15,856 bases of DNA, taken from Flavobacteriaceae bacterium UBA5544. GTDB taxonomy: Bacteria; Bacteroidota; Bacteroidia; Flavobacteriales; Flavobacteriaceae. The stretch lies in assembly GCA_002426755.1 (NCBI GenBank), contig DINI01000019.1, forward strand, positions 389,962 through 405,817, given 5' to 3'. The notes beneath the pieces were generated by a model. The model worked only from the letters and a program-made list of their open reading frames with translations, was not told the origin of the DNA and ran no database searches. The translations under genes were made by a program, and so were the position numbers. Shown in pieces: positions 7,302-15,019 of the stretch (within the stretch, counting starts at the first letter, position 1; the number at the start of each line of letters is the position of its first letter).

Positions 7302-8803
7302 TGCTTTCACTAAAATCTGTTTTAGCCAAACCATTTGCTTCAAGAGTAAAAAAGTCGATTTTAAAATGGGCAAACACACCCGTTGAAACACAAGAGAAAA
7401 CTTTTCAAAATTTGATTTCTGAAGCGGTCAATACCCAATTTGGCAAAGACCATGATTTTATCAGCATCAAGACCCATTCTGATTTTGTAAAACGTGTTCC
7501 AATTCGCGACTACGAGCAATTAAAACCGTATGTAGAAAGGGTTGTTGCGGGCGAAGAAGACATTCTGTGGAATGGCAAGCCAATTTATTTTGCCAAAACT
7601 TCAGGAACGACCTCTGGTGCCAAGTACATTCCAATCACAAAGGAAAGTATGCCAACGCATGTTGAGGCGGCCCGCAATGCCATATTAATGTACATCGCAG
7701 AAACAGGCAATAGCAAATTTGTAGATGGTAAAATGATTTTTTTGCAAGGCAGTCCCATTTTAGAAAAGAAAAATGGTATTCAATTGGGAAGGTTATCAGG
7801 AATTGTGGCGCACTACGTTCCTAAATATCTTCAAAAAAACCGAATGCCCACATGGGAAACCAATTGTATTGAAGATTGGGAAACAAAAGTGGATGCCATT
7901 GTTGAGGAGACGCTACCTGAGAACATGACCATTATTTCGGGAATTCCTTCATGGGTGCAAATGTATTTTGAAAAAATCAGCCAGAAGACAGGCAAGAAAG
8001 TTGGAGATGTATTTAAAAACTTCAACTTATTTATTTTTGGAGGTGTAAATTATGAACCATATCGTGCAAAATTTGAAAATCTGATTGGAAGAAAAGTGGA
8101 TAGCATTGAACTCTATCCTGCTAGTGAAGGTTTTTTTGCGTTTCAGGACAAACAAGATGAAAAAGGAATGCTGTTGCAACTCAATTCCGGAATATTCTAT
8201 GAATTTGTAAAGGCTGATGAATTTTTCGTTGACAACCCAAAGCGAATCACCATCAAGGACGTGGAGATTGGCGTAAACTATGTGATGATTATTTCTTCAA
8301 ACGCAGGACTTTGGGCCTATAATATTGGCGACACGGTTCAATTTACTTCCACAAATCCTTATAAACTTATTGTTTCCGGCCGTATTAAACATTTCATTTC
8401 TGCATTTGGTGAACACGTTATAGGAAAGGAAGTTGAACAAGCGTTGGAAGATGCGTTAAAGAATACTGAGATTCGAGTTTCTGAATTTACTGTTGCCCCT
8501 CAGATCAATCCGGATGAAGGGCTGCCTTATCATGAATGGTTTATTGAATTTGAAAATGAACCAGAAAATTTGATGGAAATCATTCAAAAAATTGAAAATT
8601 CGCTTCAAAATCAAAATTCCTATTACCTGGATTTAATTGAAGGCAAAGTTCTTCAACCTTTAAAAATAAGGCTCGTGAATAAAAACGGATTTCAGGATTA
8701 CATGAAATCTATCGGCAAATTAGGCGGTCAAAATAAAATCCCTCGACTCTCCAATGACCGCAAAATTGTTGACGCAATGGTAAAATTAGAATTAACTAAA
8801 TAA
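7301..8803 (+). CDS. GH3-family acyl-adenylating enzyme
   Basis: 500-residue member of the GH3 (auxin-responsive promoter) family in the adenylate-forming superfamily. Plant relatives conjugate amino acids to hormone carboxylates via an acyl-AMP intermediate. The bacterial substrate is unknown. ATP-binding and catalytic motifs are present in order: FAKTSGTTSGAKYIPIT (97-113), YPASEG (272-277), IGDTV (342-346) and SGRIKHFISAFGEH (359-372). Full family length with no sign of decay suggests an active enzyme. No signal peptide or membrane segment is seen, so it should be cytoplasmic. The ATG overlaps the M23 stop by one base, so its expression is tied to an envelope peptidase. A carboxylic-acid activation step in lipid or envelope metabolism would fit, but this is inference. 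Confidence 0.9.
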   Translation: MLSLKSVLAKPFASRVKKSILKWANTPVETQEKTFQNLISEAVNTQFGKDHDFISIKTHSDFVKRVPIRDYEQLKPYVERVVAGEEDILWNGKPIYFAKTSGTTSGAKYIPITKESMPTHVEAARNAILMYIAETGNSKFVDGKMIFLQGSPILEKKNGIQLGRLSGIVAHYVPKYLQKNRMPTWETNCIEDWETKVDAIVEETLPENMTIISGIPSWVQMYFEKISQKTGKKVGDVFKNFNLFIFGGVNYEPYRAKFENLIGRKVDSIELYPASEGFFAFQDKQDEKGMLLQLNSGIFYEFVKADEFFVDNPKRITIKDVEIGVNYVMIISSNAGLWAYNIGDTVQFTSTNPYKLIVSGRIKHFISAFGEHVIGKEVEQALEDALKNTEIRVSEFTVAPQINPDEGLPYHEWFIEFENEPENLMEIIQKIENSLQNQNSYYLDLIEGKVLQPLKIRLVNKNGFQDYMKSIGKLGGQNKIPRLSNDRKIVDAMVKLELTK

Positions 8804-8806
8804 TAC

Positions 8807-8814
8807 TATATTTG
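8807..8814 (+). promoter_or_regulatory. Bacteroidota -7 box for the 562-residue protein / polysaccharide operon (TATATTTG)
   Basis: TATATTTG matches TAnnTTTG, 16 bases before the ATG at 8831 and just after the GH3 stop. No TTG is seen at the usual -33 spacing. If real, it drives the whole run from 8831 to 14905, in which all gaps are seven bases or less. Confidence 0.5.
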
Positions 8815-8830
8815 CAGGCTAAAGAAGACT

Positions 8831-10519
8831 ATGAGCAATAAAAAACATCATGCAAGAACGAGGGCTCAAGAGAGTTCAAATGCCATTGAAAGAATGTATA
8901 TCACGATGCGACATTTGTTCAATCGCGGATTTTATAAGCCAATGGGTATTTCCGGAGAAACACTTCGTGAAGCCTTGTTGCAATTAAGACCGGAGATTTA
9001 TGGGTCTATTGGTGAAGAAAAAGCGGAATTGGAAGGCCTTTTGTATGTTATAGACAGGCTTCCTTATGGTATTGAAGAATGCACCTTTATCAATTTAACA
9101 AGTGATGAAGGCTACAGCAATTCTCATTTTAAAGCAATTATACCTCCAAAAAGAAGAAGAAACTGTTTCCGTATCGACGAGGAACAGATGAATATTGAAA
9201 TCACACGTGGACGTTCAGAAATTTATGATATTCTTACCCACTTGACCTTCATGTTTGTGGAGTCCCATAAAATCAGCAAACGCGTGTTGATTGATGAGCA
9301 AGGTACAACCACCCGCGATTGGGTAAAGTTGGAAAAAGCTGTGATGTCTAAAAACGAGTTGTCGCAAACAGAAAAAGAAGTTGCCATAACCCATACAGCC
9401 AATATTTTAGGAAGAACATTTAACGAATTGACGCAAGTATATGATTCTTTTGCCCTTCCAGACCAGCCAGATCGTTTATTGCATTTGGTGTATTGGTTGG
9501 GGAAATTAGCACTGGAAGAAGTAGTCAACAACAATAAACGCACAGTAACTTTTAGCCCTGTTTTAAGAGAGCGTTTGGGACATCATATTCATGGTGAAAT
9601 TTGGGCCGATACAATTAAGGAAGCGCTGCTAAAGAATAATCTTATTGAACGACCAATACACATCATTAGCGCTAACATGCACAGTGTCATGAATTCGTTG
9701 TTTGCGCCACAAGCATTAAAATCTTTTGCCGCGAAGAAGACAATTTTTGAAGTCTATGAGGCTTTGAGCCAAAAAGGAAATCAGGAACTGCGCAATAAAG
9801 TGACTAAAGAAGCGTTGCAAAGAGGCATGATATATATTCCAGACAGTTCTGGCACTTACATCGATGTACAAATTTTTGATACAGCCAAAATCGATTTTTC
9901 AAAAACGGATATGGACGTGTCAACAAAAGAAGACGATGCAAACAAGCCGGTCATTTTTGTTATGGATTATGCTTTTGGAGAACAGGCCTACGAAACCATG
10001 GACGAATTGTTAAAACCAATTAAGGTGAATGGCAAAAAAGTTCATTTGAATGTAGAATCCGTTTCTATAATGGGTAAAGCAGGTATTCTTGAAGGTGGCA
10101 AAGGGGACATTATGATACCTTCGGCGCACATTTTTGAAGGCACTGCGGATAATTACCCATTTGATAATGAGCTTTCTAAAGACGATTTTGACAATCAAGG
10201 AATTCATGTCTGTGAAGGTTCGATGATAACCGTTTTGGGCACATCATTACAAAACAAAGAGATTTTGAAGTTCTTTTTCAATTCCACATGGAATGTTATT
10301 GGACTCGAAATGGAAGGAGCCCATTACCAAAAAGCCATTCAAGCGGCTGCAAAAGTTAGAGGAAGTATCAACCCAGATGTAAAGGTTAGATATGCATATT
10401 ATGCAAGTGATAACCCTTTAGAAACAGGAAGCACTTTAGCTTCAGGCGGGTTGGGAACATCAGGTGTTAAACCAACCTATTTGATTACAAGAAAAATATT
10501 GCAACAAATTTTTAATTGA
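8831..10519 (+). CDS. Uncharacterised 562-residue protein with a C-terminal nucleosidase-like domain
   Basis: A large soluble protein with no signal peptide or membrane helix, resembling a conserved Bacteroidota protein of unknown function (possibly the family listed as DUF6909, which I cannot verify). Residues 1-360 match no domain I know. They are basic at the start and contain PPKRRRNCF (105-113) and EITRGRSEIYDILTHL (123-138). Residues about 372-550 look like the phosphorylase/nucleosidase fold: a start like the IGKVAAA segment of MTA/SAH nucleosidase (FGEQAYETMDELL, 382-394), then GKAGILEGGKGDI (415-427), SAHIFEGTAD (431-440), EMEGAH (493-498) and ASDNPL (525-530). In nucleosidases the Met-Glu binds ribose and the Ser-Asp is the catalytic acid. 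Both are present here as Glu495 and Asp527. The gene follows GH3 and lies seven bases before the Wzz-like gene. The function remains unproven. Confidence 0.72.
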   Translation: MSNKKHHARTRAQESSNAIERMYITMRHLFNRGFYKPMGISGETLREALLQLRPEIYGSIGEEKAELEGLLYVIDRLPYGIEECTFINLTSDEGYSNSHFKAIIPPKRRRNCFRIDEEQMNIEITRGRSEIYDILTHLTFMFVESHKISKRVLIDEQGTTTRDWVKLEKAVMSKNELSQTEKEVAITHTANILGRTFNELTQVYDSFALPDQPDRLLHLVYWLGKLALEEVVNNNKRTVTFSPVLRERLGHHIHGEIWADTIKEALLKNNLIERPIHIISANMHSVMNSLFAPQALKSFAAKKTIFEVYEALSQKGNQELRNKVTKEALQRGMIYIPDSSGTYIDVQIFDTAKIDFSKTDMDVSTKEDDANKPVIFVMDYAFGEQAYETMDELLKPIKVNGKKVHLNVESVSIMGKAGILEGGKGDIMIPSAHIFEGTADNYPFDNELSKDDFDNQGIHVCEGSMITVLGTSLQNKEILKFFFNSTWNVIGLEMEGAHYQKAIQAAAKVRGSINPDVKVRYAYYASDNPLETGSTLASGGLGTSGVKPTYLITRKILQQIFN

Positions 10520-10526
10520 TACTTAT

Positions 10527-11585
10527 ATGAATTCAGAAATACCTAAAAGCGATTCTACTGATGAAGTAGATTTGGGTCATGTTTTTAATGCGATAGGAAG
10601 ACTTTTTGAGAGACTTTTACGATTTATCGGCAAAGTTTTAAAATATATATTTTCTCTTATCATCCATGCGTTCAAAGCGGTTATAGAAAATTTCAAAATA
10701 ATAGCTACCGTGATGATTATTGCCGCGATCTTAGGCTTGGCCATGGAGTTATTGCTTCCTAAAACCTATTCATCTTCGATGTTAATACGGCCTTATTTTG
10801 ATTCTCAGTATCAAGTGGTTAATAATATCAAATATTATAATGCCTTAATATCTAATAAGGATTACAATATGTTATCCTCAATCTTTATGATTGATACTGA
10901 TGAAATCAAAAAACTTCAAAAGTTCGAAATAAAATATGGACCAGAGACAGAAAATGAACAAATACTTCAATTTGACCAATTTAAAAAGTCTCTAGATAGC
11001 ATCACCGCATCAAAGTTGGATTTTGAAGATTTTATTGACAACAGAAGCATTTATTCAGCTTCGTTGTATGAAATAAAGGTTTTGGCTCACCAAAAGGATA
11101 TCTTTTCAAAACTTGAAGAAGGTTTCAGCAACTCCCTTTCAAACGTTTATTCTGAAATGAAAATGCAAAAAAGAGATTCCATGTTAGCAATTCAGAAAGA
11201 AAATATTTTGGAGCAAATCAAACAAATAGATTCCTTACAATCCATTTATATCAACGTTCTTAATACAGAATCCCAAAGCAGTAAATCTGAAATTAGCTTC
11301 GGATCTGATGGGATTTCTATGAATAAAGATAAAACAAACACCAAGGAATTTGAGTTATTGACCCAAGAAATAGATTTGAGAAATCAGTTAAGGTCATTGG
11401 AACAACAAAAGGTAGAAAATGACGCTCTTTTTGATGTTATTTCTGATTTTCAAAAAATTGGCCATGTTGAAAAAAGACTGTTGCACAGATACTCTCTTGT
11501 TTTTCCTGTATTGGCGTTCTTACTAATGTGCTTTATTTATATCGCTGTTAGAGCTGTAAACTTTGCAAGACAATATGAGGATTAA
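10527..11585 (+). CDS. Wzz-like polysaccharide chain-length / co-polymerase protein
   Basis: 352-residue inner-membrane protein with polysaccharide co-polymerase topology: transmembrane helix 1 at about 56-77, a long periplasmic helical and coiled-coil region (about 80-320), and transmembrane helix 2 at about 322-344, ending with a short basic tail. PKTYSSSMLIRPYF (78-91), just after helix 1, resembles the Wzz pattern. There is no tyrosine-kinase domain, unlike Wzc. An extra amphipathic, hydrophobic stretch (about 18-50) precedes helix 1. Such proteins set O-antigen or capsule chain length, working with a Wzy polymerase, which is not in this window. The position directly before the rhamnose genes supports this. 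Its last 11 bases overlap rfbB. Sequence conservation is weak, so the call rests on topology and context. Confidence 0.7.
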   Translation: MNSEIPKSDSTDEVDLGHVFNAIGRLFERLLRFIGKVLKYIFSLIIHAFKAVIENFKIIATVMIIAAILGLAMELLLPKTYSSSMLIRPYFDSQYQVVNNIKYYNALISNKDYNMLSSIFMIDTDEIKKLQKFEIKYGPETENEQILQFDQFKKSLDSITASKLDFEDFIDNRSIYSASLYEIKVLAHQKDIFSKLEEGFSNSLSNVYSEMKMQKRDSMLAIQKENILEQIKQIDSLQSIYINVLNTESQSSKSEISFGSDGISMNKDKTNTKEFELLTQEIDLRNQLRSLEQQKVENDALFDVISDFQKIGHVEKRLLHRYSLVFPVLAFLLMCFIYIAVRAVNFARQYED

Positions 11586-12627
11586 AAATATATTAATAAC
11601 AGGTGGTTCTGGATTTATAGGCTCACATGTTGTTAGGTTATTCGTTGAAAAATATCCAAATTATCACATCTATAATTTAGATGCACTCACATATGCGGGG
11701 AATTTAGAAAACCTAAAAGACATAGAGCATCATCCAAACTATACCTTTATTAAAGGTGATATTACCGATGAGCCTTTTATCGAGTCACTTTTTATAGAGC
11801 ATAAATTTGACAATGTCATACATTTAGCTGCCGAATCTCATGTTGATAGATCCATCAAAGACCCTTTAGCTTTTGTGAAAACAAATGTTATAGGCACTAT
11901 GATTTTGCTCAACGCATTTAAAAATACATGGAAGAGCAATTTTGAAAACAAAATATTCTATCATATAAGTACGGATGAGGTTTATGGAACTCTTGGAGAA
12001 TCAGGCCTTTTTACAGAATCCACACCTTACGACCCAAATTCTCCTTATTCGGCTTCAAAAGCTAGCTCCGATCATTTTGTAAGAGCCTACGGAGAAACAT
12101 ATGGATTACCTTATATCATAACAAACTGCTCAAATAATTATGGGCCCAATCAGTTTCCTGAAAAACTGATTCCTTTATTTATTAATAACATCATCCATAA
12201 TAAACCACTTCCCGTCTATGGTGATGGTAACTATACGAGAGATTGGTTATTTGTTATTGATCATGCACGAGCAATTGACGTAGCATTCCATGAAGGGAAA
12301 ATCGGAGAAACTTACAATATTGGAGGGTTTAACGAATGGAAAAACATTGATTTGGTAAAACTTTTATGTACACAAATGGATGACGAATTGGGACGAGATA
12401 AAGGCACTTCCGAAAAACTCATCACTTACGTAAAGAATCGTCCAGGGCACGATTTAAGATACGCCATCGATGCCACAAAAATAAAAAACGAATTAGGTTG
12501 GTCTCCATCACTTACATTTGAAGAAGGGTTGAAAAAAACAATTCGTTGGTATTTAGACAATGAAGAATGGCTCAAAAATGTTACAAGTGGCGACTATCAG
12601 CATTATTACCAAAAACAATACCATTAA
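11575..12627 (+). CDS. rfbB: dTDP-glucose 4,6-dehydratase (RfbB/RmlB)
   Basis: Second step of dTDP-L-rhamnose synthesis: converts dTDP-glucose to dTDP-4-keto-6-deoxyglucose with NAD as internal cofactor. The 350-residue extended-SDR protein shows the NAD-binding TGGSGFIGSH (9-18), HLAAESHVDRS (83-93), the catalytic Thr-Asp-Glu of ISTDEVYG (T133-D134-E135), YSASK (Tyr158, Lys162) and NCSNNYGPNQFPEKLIP (184-200). Length and motifs are standard. I chose the ATG at 11575, which puts the glycine-rich loop near the N-terminus. An in-frame TTG at 11563 would add four residues, deeper inside the upstream gene. The start overlaps the Wzz-like gene by 11 bases, and rfbA follows after three bases. Confidence 0.97.
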   Translation: MRIKNILITGGSGFIGSHVVRLFVEKYPNYHIYNLDALTYAGNLENLKDIEHHPNYTFIKGDITDEPFIESLFIEHKFDNVIHLAAESHVDRSIKDPLAFVKTNVIGTMILLNAFKNTWKSNFENKIFYHISTDEVYGTLGESGLFTESTPYDPNSPYSASKASSDHFVRAYGETYGLPYIITNCSNNYGPNQFPEKLIPLFINNIIHNKPLPVYGDGNYTRDWLFVIDHARAIDVAFHEGKIGETYNIGGFNEWKNIDLVKLLCTQMDDELGRDKGTSEKLITYVKNRPGHDLRYAIDATKIKNELGWSPSLTFEEGLKKTIRWYLDNEEWLKNVTSGDYQHYYQKQYH

Positions 12628-12630
12628 CAG

Positions 12631-13497
12631 ATGAAAGGAATTATTTTAGCGGGAGGCTCTGGCACTAGATTACATCCCTTGACCTTGTCCATAAGTAAGC
12701 AATTGATGCCTATTTATGACAAGCCGATGATTTATTATCCGCTTTCTACCCTAATGTATTCCGGAATCAAGGAGATATTGATTATTTCTACACCCAAAGA
12801 TCTTCCATTGTTCAAGGATTTGTTAGGCGATGGTAAAAAATACGGGTGTCAATTCGAATATGCAGTTCAGGATGCTCCAAATGGACTGGCAGAAGCTTTT
12901 ATTATTGGGGCCGATTTTATCGGTCAAGATAAGGTGGCACTCATTTTAGGGGACAATATTTTCTATGGTTCGGGCCTTTCAAAACTTCTTCAGGAAAACA
13001 ATGATCCAGACGGAGGCATAATTTACGCTTACCGGGTTCACGACCCTGAACGTTATGGTGTTGTTGAATTCAACCAAAAAGGTCAAGCAGTTTCGATAGA
13101 AGAAAAGCCGACCAAGCCAAAATCAAATTTTGCAGTGCCAGGGATTTATTTTTATGACAATACCGTAGTAAACATAGCTAAAAACATTAAACCAAGCCAT
13201 CGAGGAGAACTTGAAATAACAGATGTTAATAAAGAGTATTTGAAGCAGGGCAAACTGAATGTCAGTATTTTGGACAGAGGTACGGCTTGGTTGGACACCG
13301 GAACGTTTCAATCCTTGATGCAAGCATCACAGTTTGTTGAAGTTATTGAAGAGCGTCAGGGTCTTAAAATTGGATCTATTGAAGGCGCTGCATATGAAAT
13401 GGGATATATTAGCGAAAAACAATTCAAAGAATTGGCTAAACCACTATTAAAAAGCGGTTATGGAAAAAACCTGTTAGGGTTATTGAACAACAAATAA
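12631..13497 (+). CDS. rfbA: Glucose-1-phosphate thymidylyltransferase (RfbA/RmlA)
   Basis: First step of dTDP-L-rhamnose synthesis: joins dTTP and glucose-1-phosphate to give dTDP-glucose and pyrophosphate. The 288-residue product has the nucleotidyltransferase signature GGSGTRLHPLT (8-18), KQLMPIYDKPMIYYPLS (23-39), QDAPNGLAEAF (80-90), the metal-binding Asp108 in LILGDNIFYG (104-113) and EEKP (157-160). A late WLDTGTF segment is also typical. Length is normal for the short RmlA form. The ATG lies three bases after the rfbB stop, and the TAA overlaps the rfbC start by one base (TAATG). In this family the end product dTDP-rhamnose usually inhibits the enzyme. Confidence 0.97.
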   Translation: MKGIILAGGSGTRLHPLTLSISKQLMPIYDKPMIYYPLSTLMYSGIKEILIISTPKDLPLFKDLLGDGKKYGCQFEYAVQDAPNGLAEAFIIGADFIGQDKVALILGDNIFYGSGLSKLLQENNDPDGGIIYAYRVHDPERYGVVEFNQKGQAVSIEEKPTKPKSNFAVPGIYFYDNTVVNIAKNIKPSHRGELEITDVNKEYLKQGKLNVSILDRGTAWLDTGTFQSLMQASQFVEVIEERQGLKIGSIEGAAYEMGYISEKQFKELAKPLLKSGYGKNLLGLLNNK

Positions 13498-14042
13498 TGA
13501 CTGTTACCGAATCACATCTACAAGGCTGCTATATTATAGAACCAAACGTTTTTGAAGATAAAAGAGGGTATTTTTTTGAAAGCTTTAATCAAGACCGATT
13601 TAATAAATTAATCGGAACCCAAATTAACTTTGTTCAAGATAACGAATCCGCTTCCACCAAAGGCGTTTTAAGGGGGCTACATTATCAAACAGGACGGTAT
13701 GCCCAAGCCAAACTAGTTCGTGTCATAAAAGGCGCCGTATTGGATGTTGTTGTTGATTTGCGAGAAGGTTCTAAAACGTATGGACAACAATTTTCCATTG
13801 AATTATCAGAATCCAACAAAAAACAGCTGTTCGTTCCTAGAGGTTTTGCCCACGGGTTTATCGTGTTGAGCGATACCGCTATTTTTTCTTATAAATGTGA
13901 TAATTATTACAACAAAGCTTCAGAAGGCGGAATTATCTATAATGACGAAACTCTAAATATTGATTGGCAACTTTCGGAAGATAAATTTATTATTTCTGAA
14001 AAAGATTTAGAGCTTCCAACGTTTGAAAAATCAAGGCGATGA
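13497..14042 (+). CDS. rfbC: dTDP-4-dehydrorhamnose 3,5-epimerase (RfbC/RmlC)
   Basis: Third step of dTDP-L-rhamnose synthesis: double epimerisation at C3 and C5 of dTDP-4-keto-6-deoxyglucose. The 181-residue cupin protein has RGYFFESFNQDRF (23-35), RGLHYQ (59-64) with the catalytic base His62, Lys72 in QAKLVRV, PRGFAHGF (114-121) and the catalytic Tyr132 in FSYKCDNYY. Length is typical. The ATG overlaps the rfbA stop by one base, and the TGA overlaps the rfbD start by four (ATGA), so translation is coupled on both sides. Confidence 0.96.
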   Translation: MTVTESHLQGCYIIEPNVFEDKRGYFFESFNQDRFNKLIGTQINFVQDNESASTKGVLRGLHYQTGRYAQAKLVRVIKGAVLDVVVDLREGSKTYGQQFSIELSESNKKQLFVPRGFAHGFIVLSDTAIFSYKCDNYYNKASEGGIIYNDETLNIDWQLSEDKFIISEKDLELPTFEKSRR

Positions 14043-14905
14043 GCATTAAAATTTTAGTCACTGGCGCCAATGGTCAATTGGGAAAAACAGTGAAGGATTT
14101 ATACAATGATAATAGCGACAATTTTGAATTTTTCTTTGTTTCAAAATCAGAGTTGGATATTTCAGACAGAAAAACTCTTAATGAGTATTTTGCAAAACAT
14201 TCTTTCGATTACTGTATCAATTGTGCCGCTTATACCAATGTAGAACAAGCCGAAGAATCAATTGAAGACGTTTTCAAAATAAATGCAAATGCTGTTGGGT
14301 TTTTGGCGGAATGTTGTAAAAAATCCAACACTATCCTTATTCATATTTCCACGGATTATGTATTTGATGGCAAGAAAGACACTCCTTATTTGGAAACGGA
14401 TACAACAAATCCCATCAATCAATATGGACGCTCAAAGTTGGCGGGTGAGCTAAAGATACAGGAGATTTTAAAAGAATATTTCATTATCAGAACTTCTTGG
14501 CTGTATTCTAAACACCCCAAGAATTTTGTAACAACAATTGTATCTAAAATTAAAGAAGGAGCAGATTTAACCATCACGACTTCTCAAAAGGGTACTCCCA
14601 CAAGCTGCGTTGAACTTTCAAAGTTCATCCATTGGTTGATTAAAAGTGAAAGTAAAGATTTTGGAATGTATCATTTCAGCGCAAAAGGAGAGGCAACTTG
14701 GTATGACTTTGCAATGAGAATCTCAAATCATTTCAAAGACTATGACAAGAATAAAATTAAAGCGACCACATCCTTTAAATCGAAAGCAGAACGCCCTGAA
14801 TATAGCGTGATGAGTAATTCAAAAACACAAAAGCACTACAATTCTCAAAACAACTGGAGTGAAGATGTTGATGCGGTTGTTAACCAAATTTTGGCAAACA
14901 ATTGA
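14039..14905 (+). CDS. rfbD: dTDP-4-dehydrorhamnose reductase (RfbD/RmlD)
   Basis: Last step of dTDP-L-rhamnose synthesis: NAD(P)H-dependent reduction of the 4-keto group. The 288-residue SDR protein has TGANGQLG (8-15), NCAAYTNVEQAE (61-72), STDYVFDGKKDTPY (104-117), the catalytic Tyr129 and Lys133 in QYGRSK, and RTSWLYS (151-157). Length is standard. It completes the B-A-C-D set, so all four enzymes from glucose-1-phosphate to dTDP-L-rhamnose are encoded together. The start overlaps rfbC by four bases. A 114-base gap with its own candidate promoter separates it from gmd. I see no strong terminator after it. Confidence 0.96.
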   Translation: MSIKILVTGANGQLGKTVKDLYNDNSDNFEFFFVSKSELDISDRKTLNEYFAKHSFDYCINCAAYTNVEQAEESIEDVFKINANAVGFLAECCKKSNTILIHISTDYVFDGKKDTPYLETDTTNPINQYGRSKLAGELKIQEILKEYFIIRTSWLYSKHPKNFVTTIVSKIKEGADLTITTSQKGTPTSCVELSKFIHWLIKSESKDFGMYHFSAKGEATWYDFAMRISNHFKDYDKNKIKATTSFKSKAERPEYSVMSNSKTQKHYNSQNNWSEDVDAVVNQILANN

Positions 14906-15002
14906 TTTAAGACCATTTGTCATTATCAATTCCTACAACAAAACATTACCTTTGCTACTTCAAATTTAAATAGTTTTTAACCTTAGTCTTTTTTAAGACC
15001 AT
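14906..15002 (+). repeat. Direct repeat TTTAAGACCAT flanking the rfbD-gmd spacer
   Basis: TTTAAGACCAT occurs at 14906-14916, directly after the rfbD stop, and again at 14992-15002, 17 bases before the gmd ATG. The 11-base copies are identical and 86 bases apart. Together they bracket nearly the whole spacer. The meaning is unknown. Confidence 0.5.
14947..14954 (+). promoter_or_regulatory. Candidate -7 box for gmd (TACCTTTG)
   Basis: TACCTTTG matches TAnnTTTG and would give a leader of about 60 bases before the gmd ATG at 15020. The nearest upstream TTG (14917-14919) is 27 bases away, which is longer than usual. The leader contains a small GTCTT-TTTT-AAGAC hairpin (14986-14999). Confidence 0.4.
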
Positions 15003-15019
15003 ATAATTGAAGTTAAAAC

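Noticed and set aside
7301..8803. GH3 gene as a transfer from plants
   Set aside because: GH3 proteins are widespread in Bacteroidota, and base composition here is like that of the neighbours, so no recent transfer is needed.
9223..9543. 106-codon open frame on the minus strand
   Set aside because: It is antisense to the 562-residue protein, with low-complexity Leu/Ser content and no recognisable motif.
14986..14999. GTCTT-TTTT-AAGAC hairpin as a terminator or riboswitch
   Set aside because: A five-pair stem with a four-T loop is too weak, and no terminator tract or aptamer-like structure follows.
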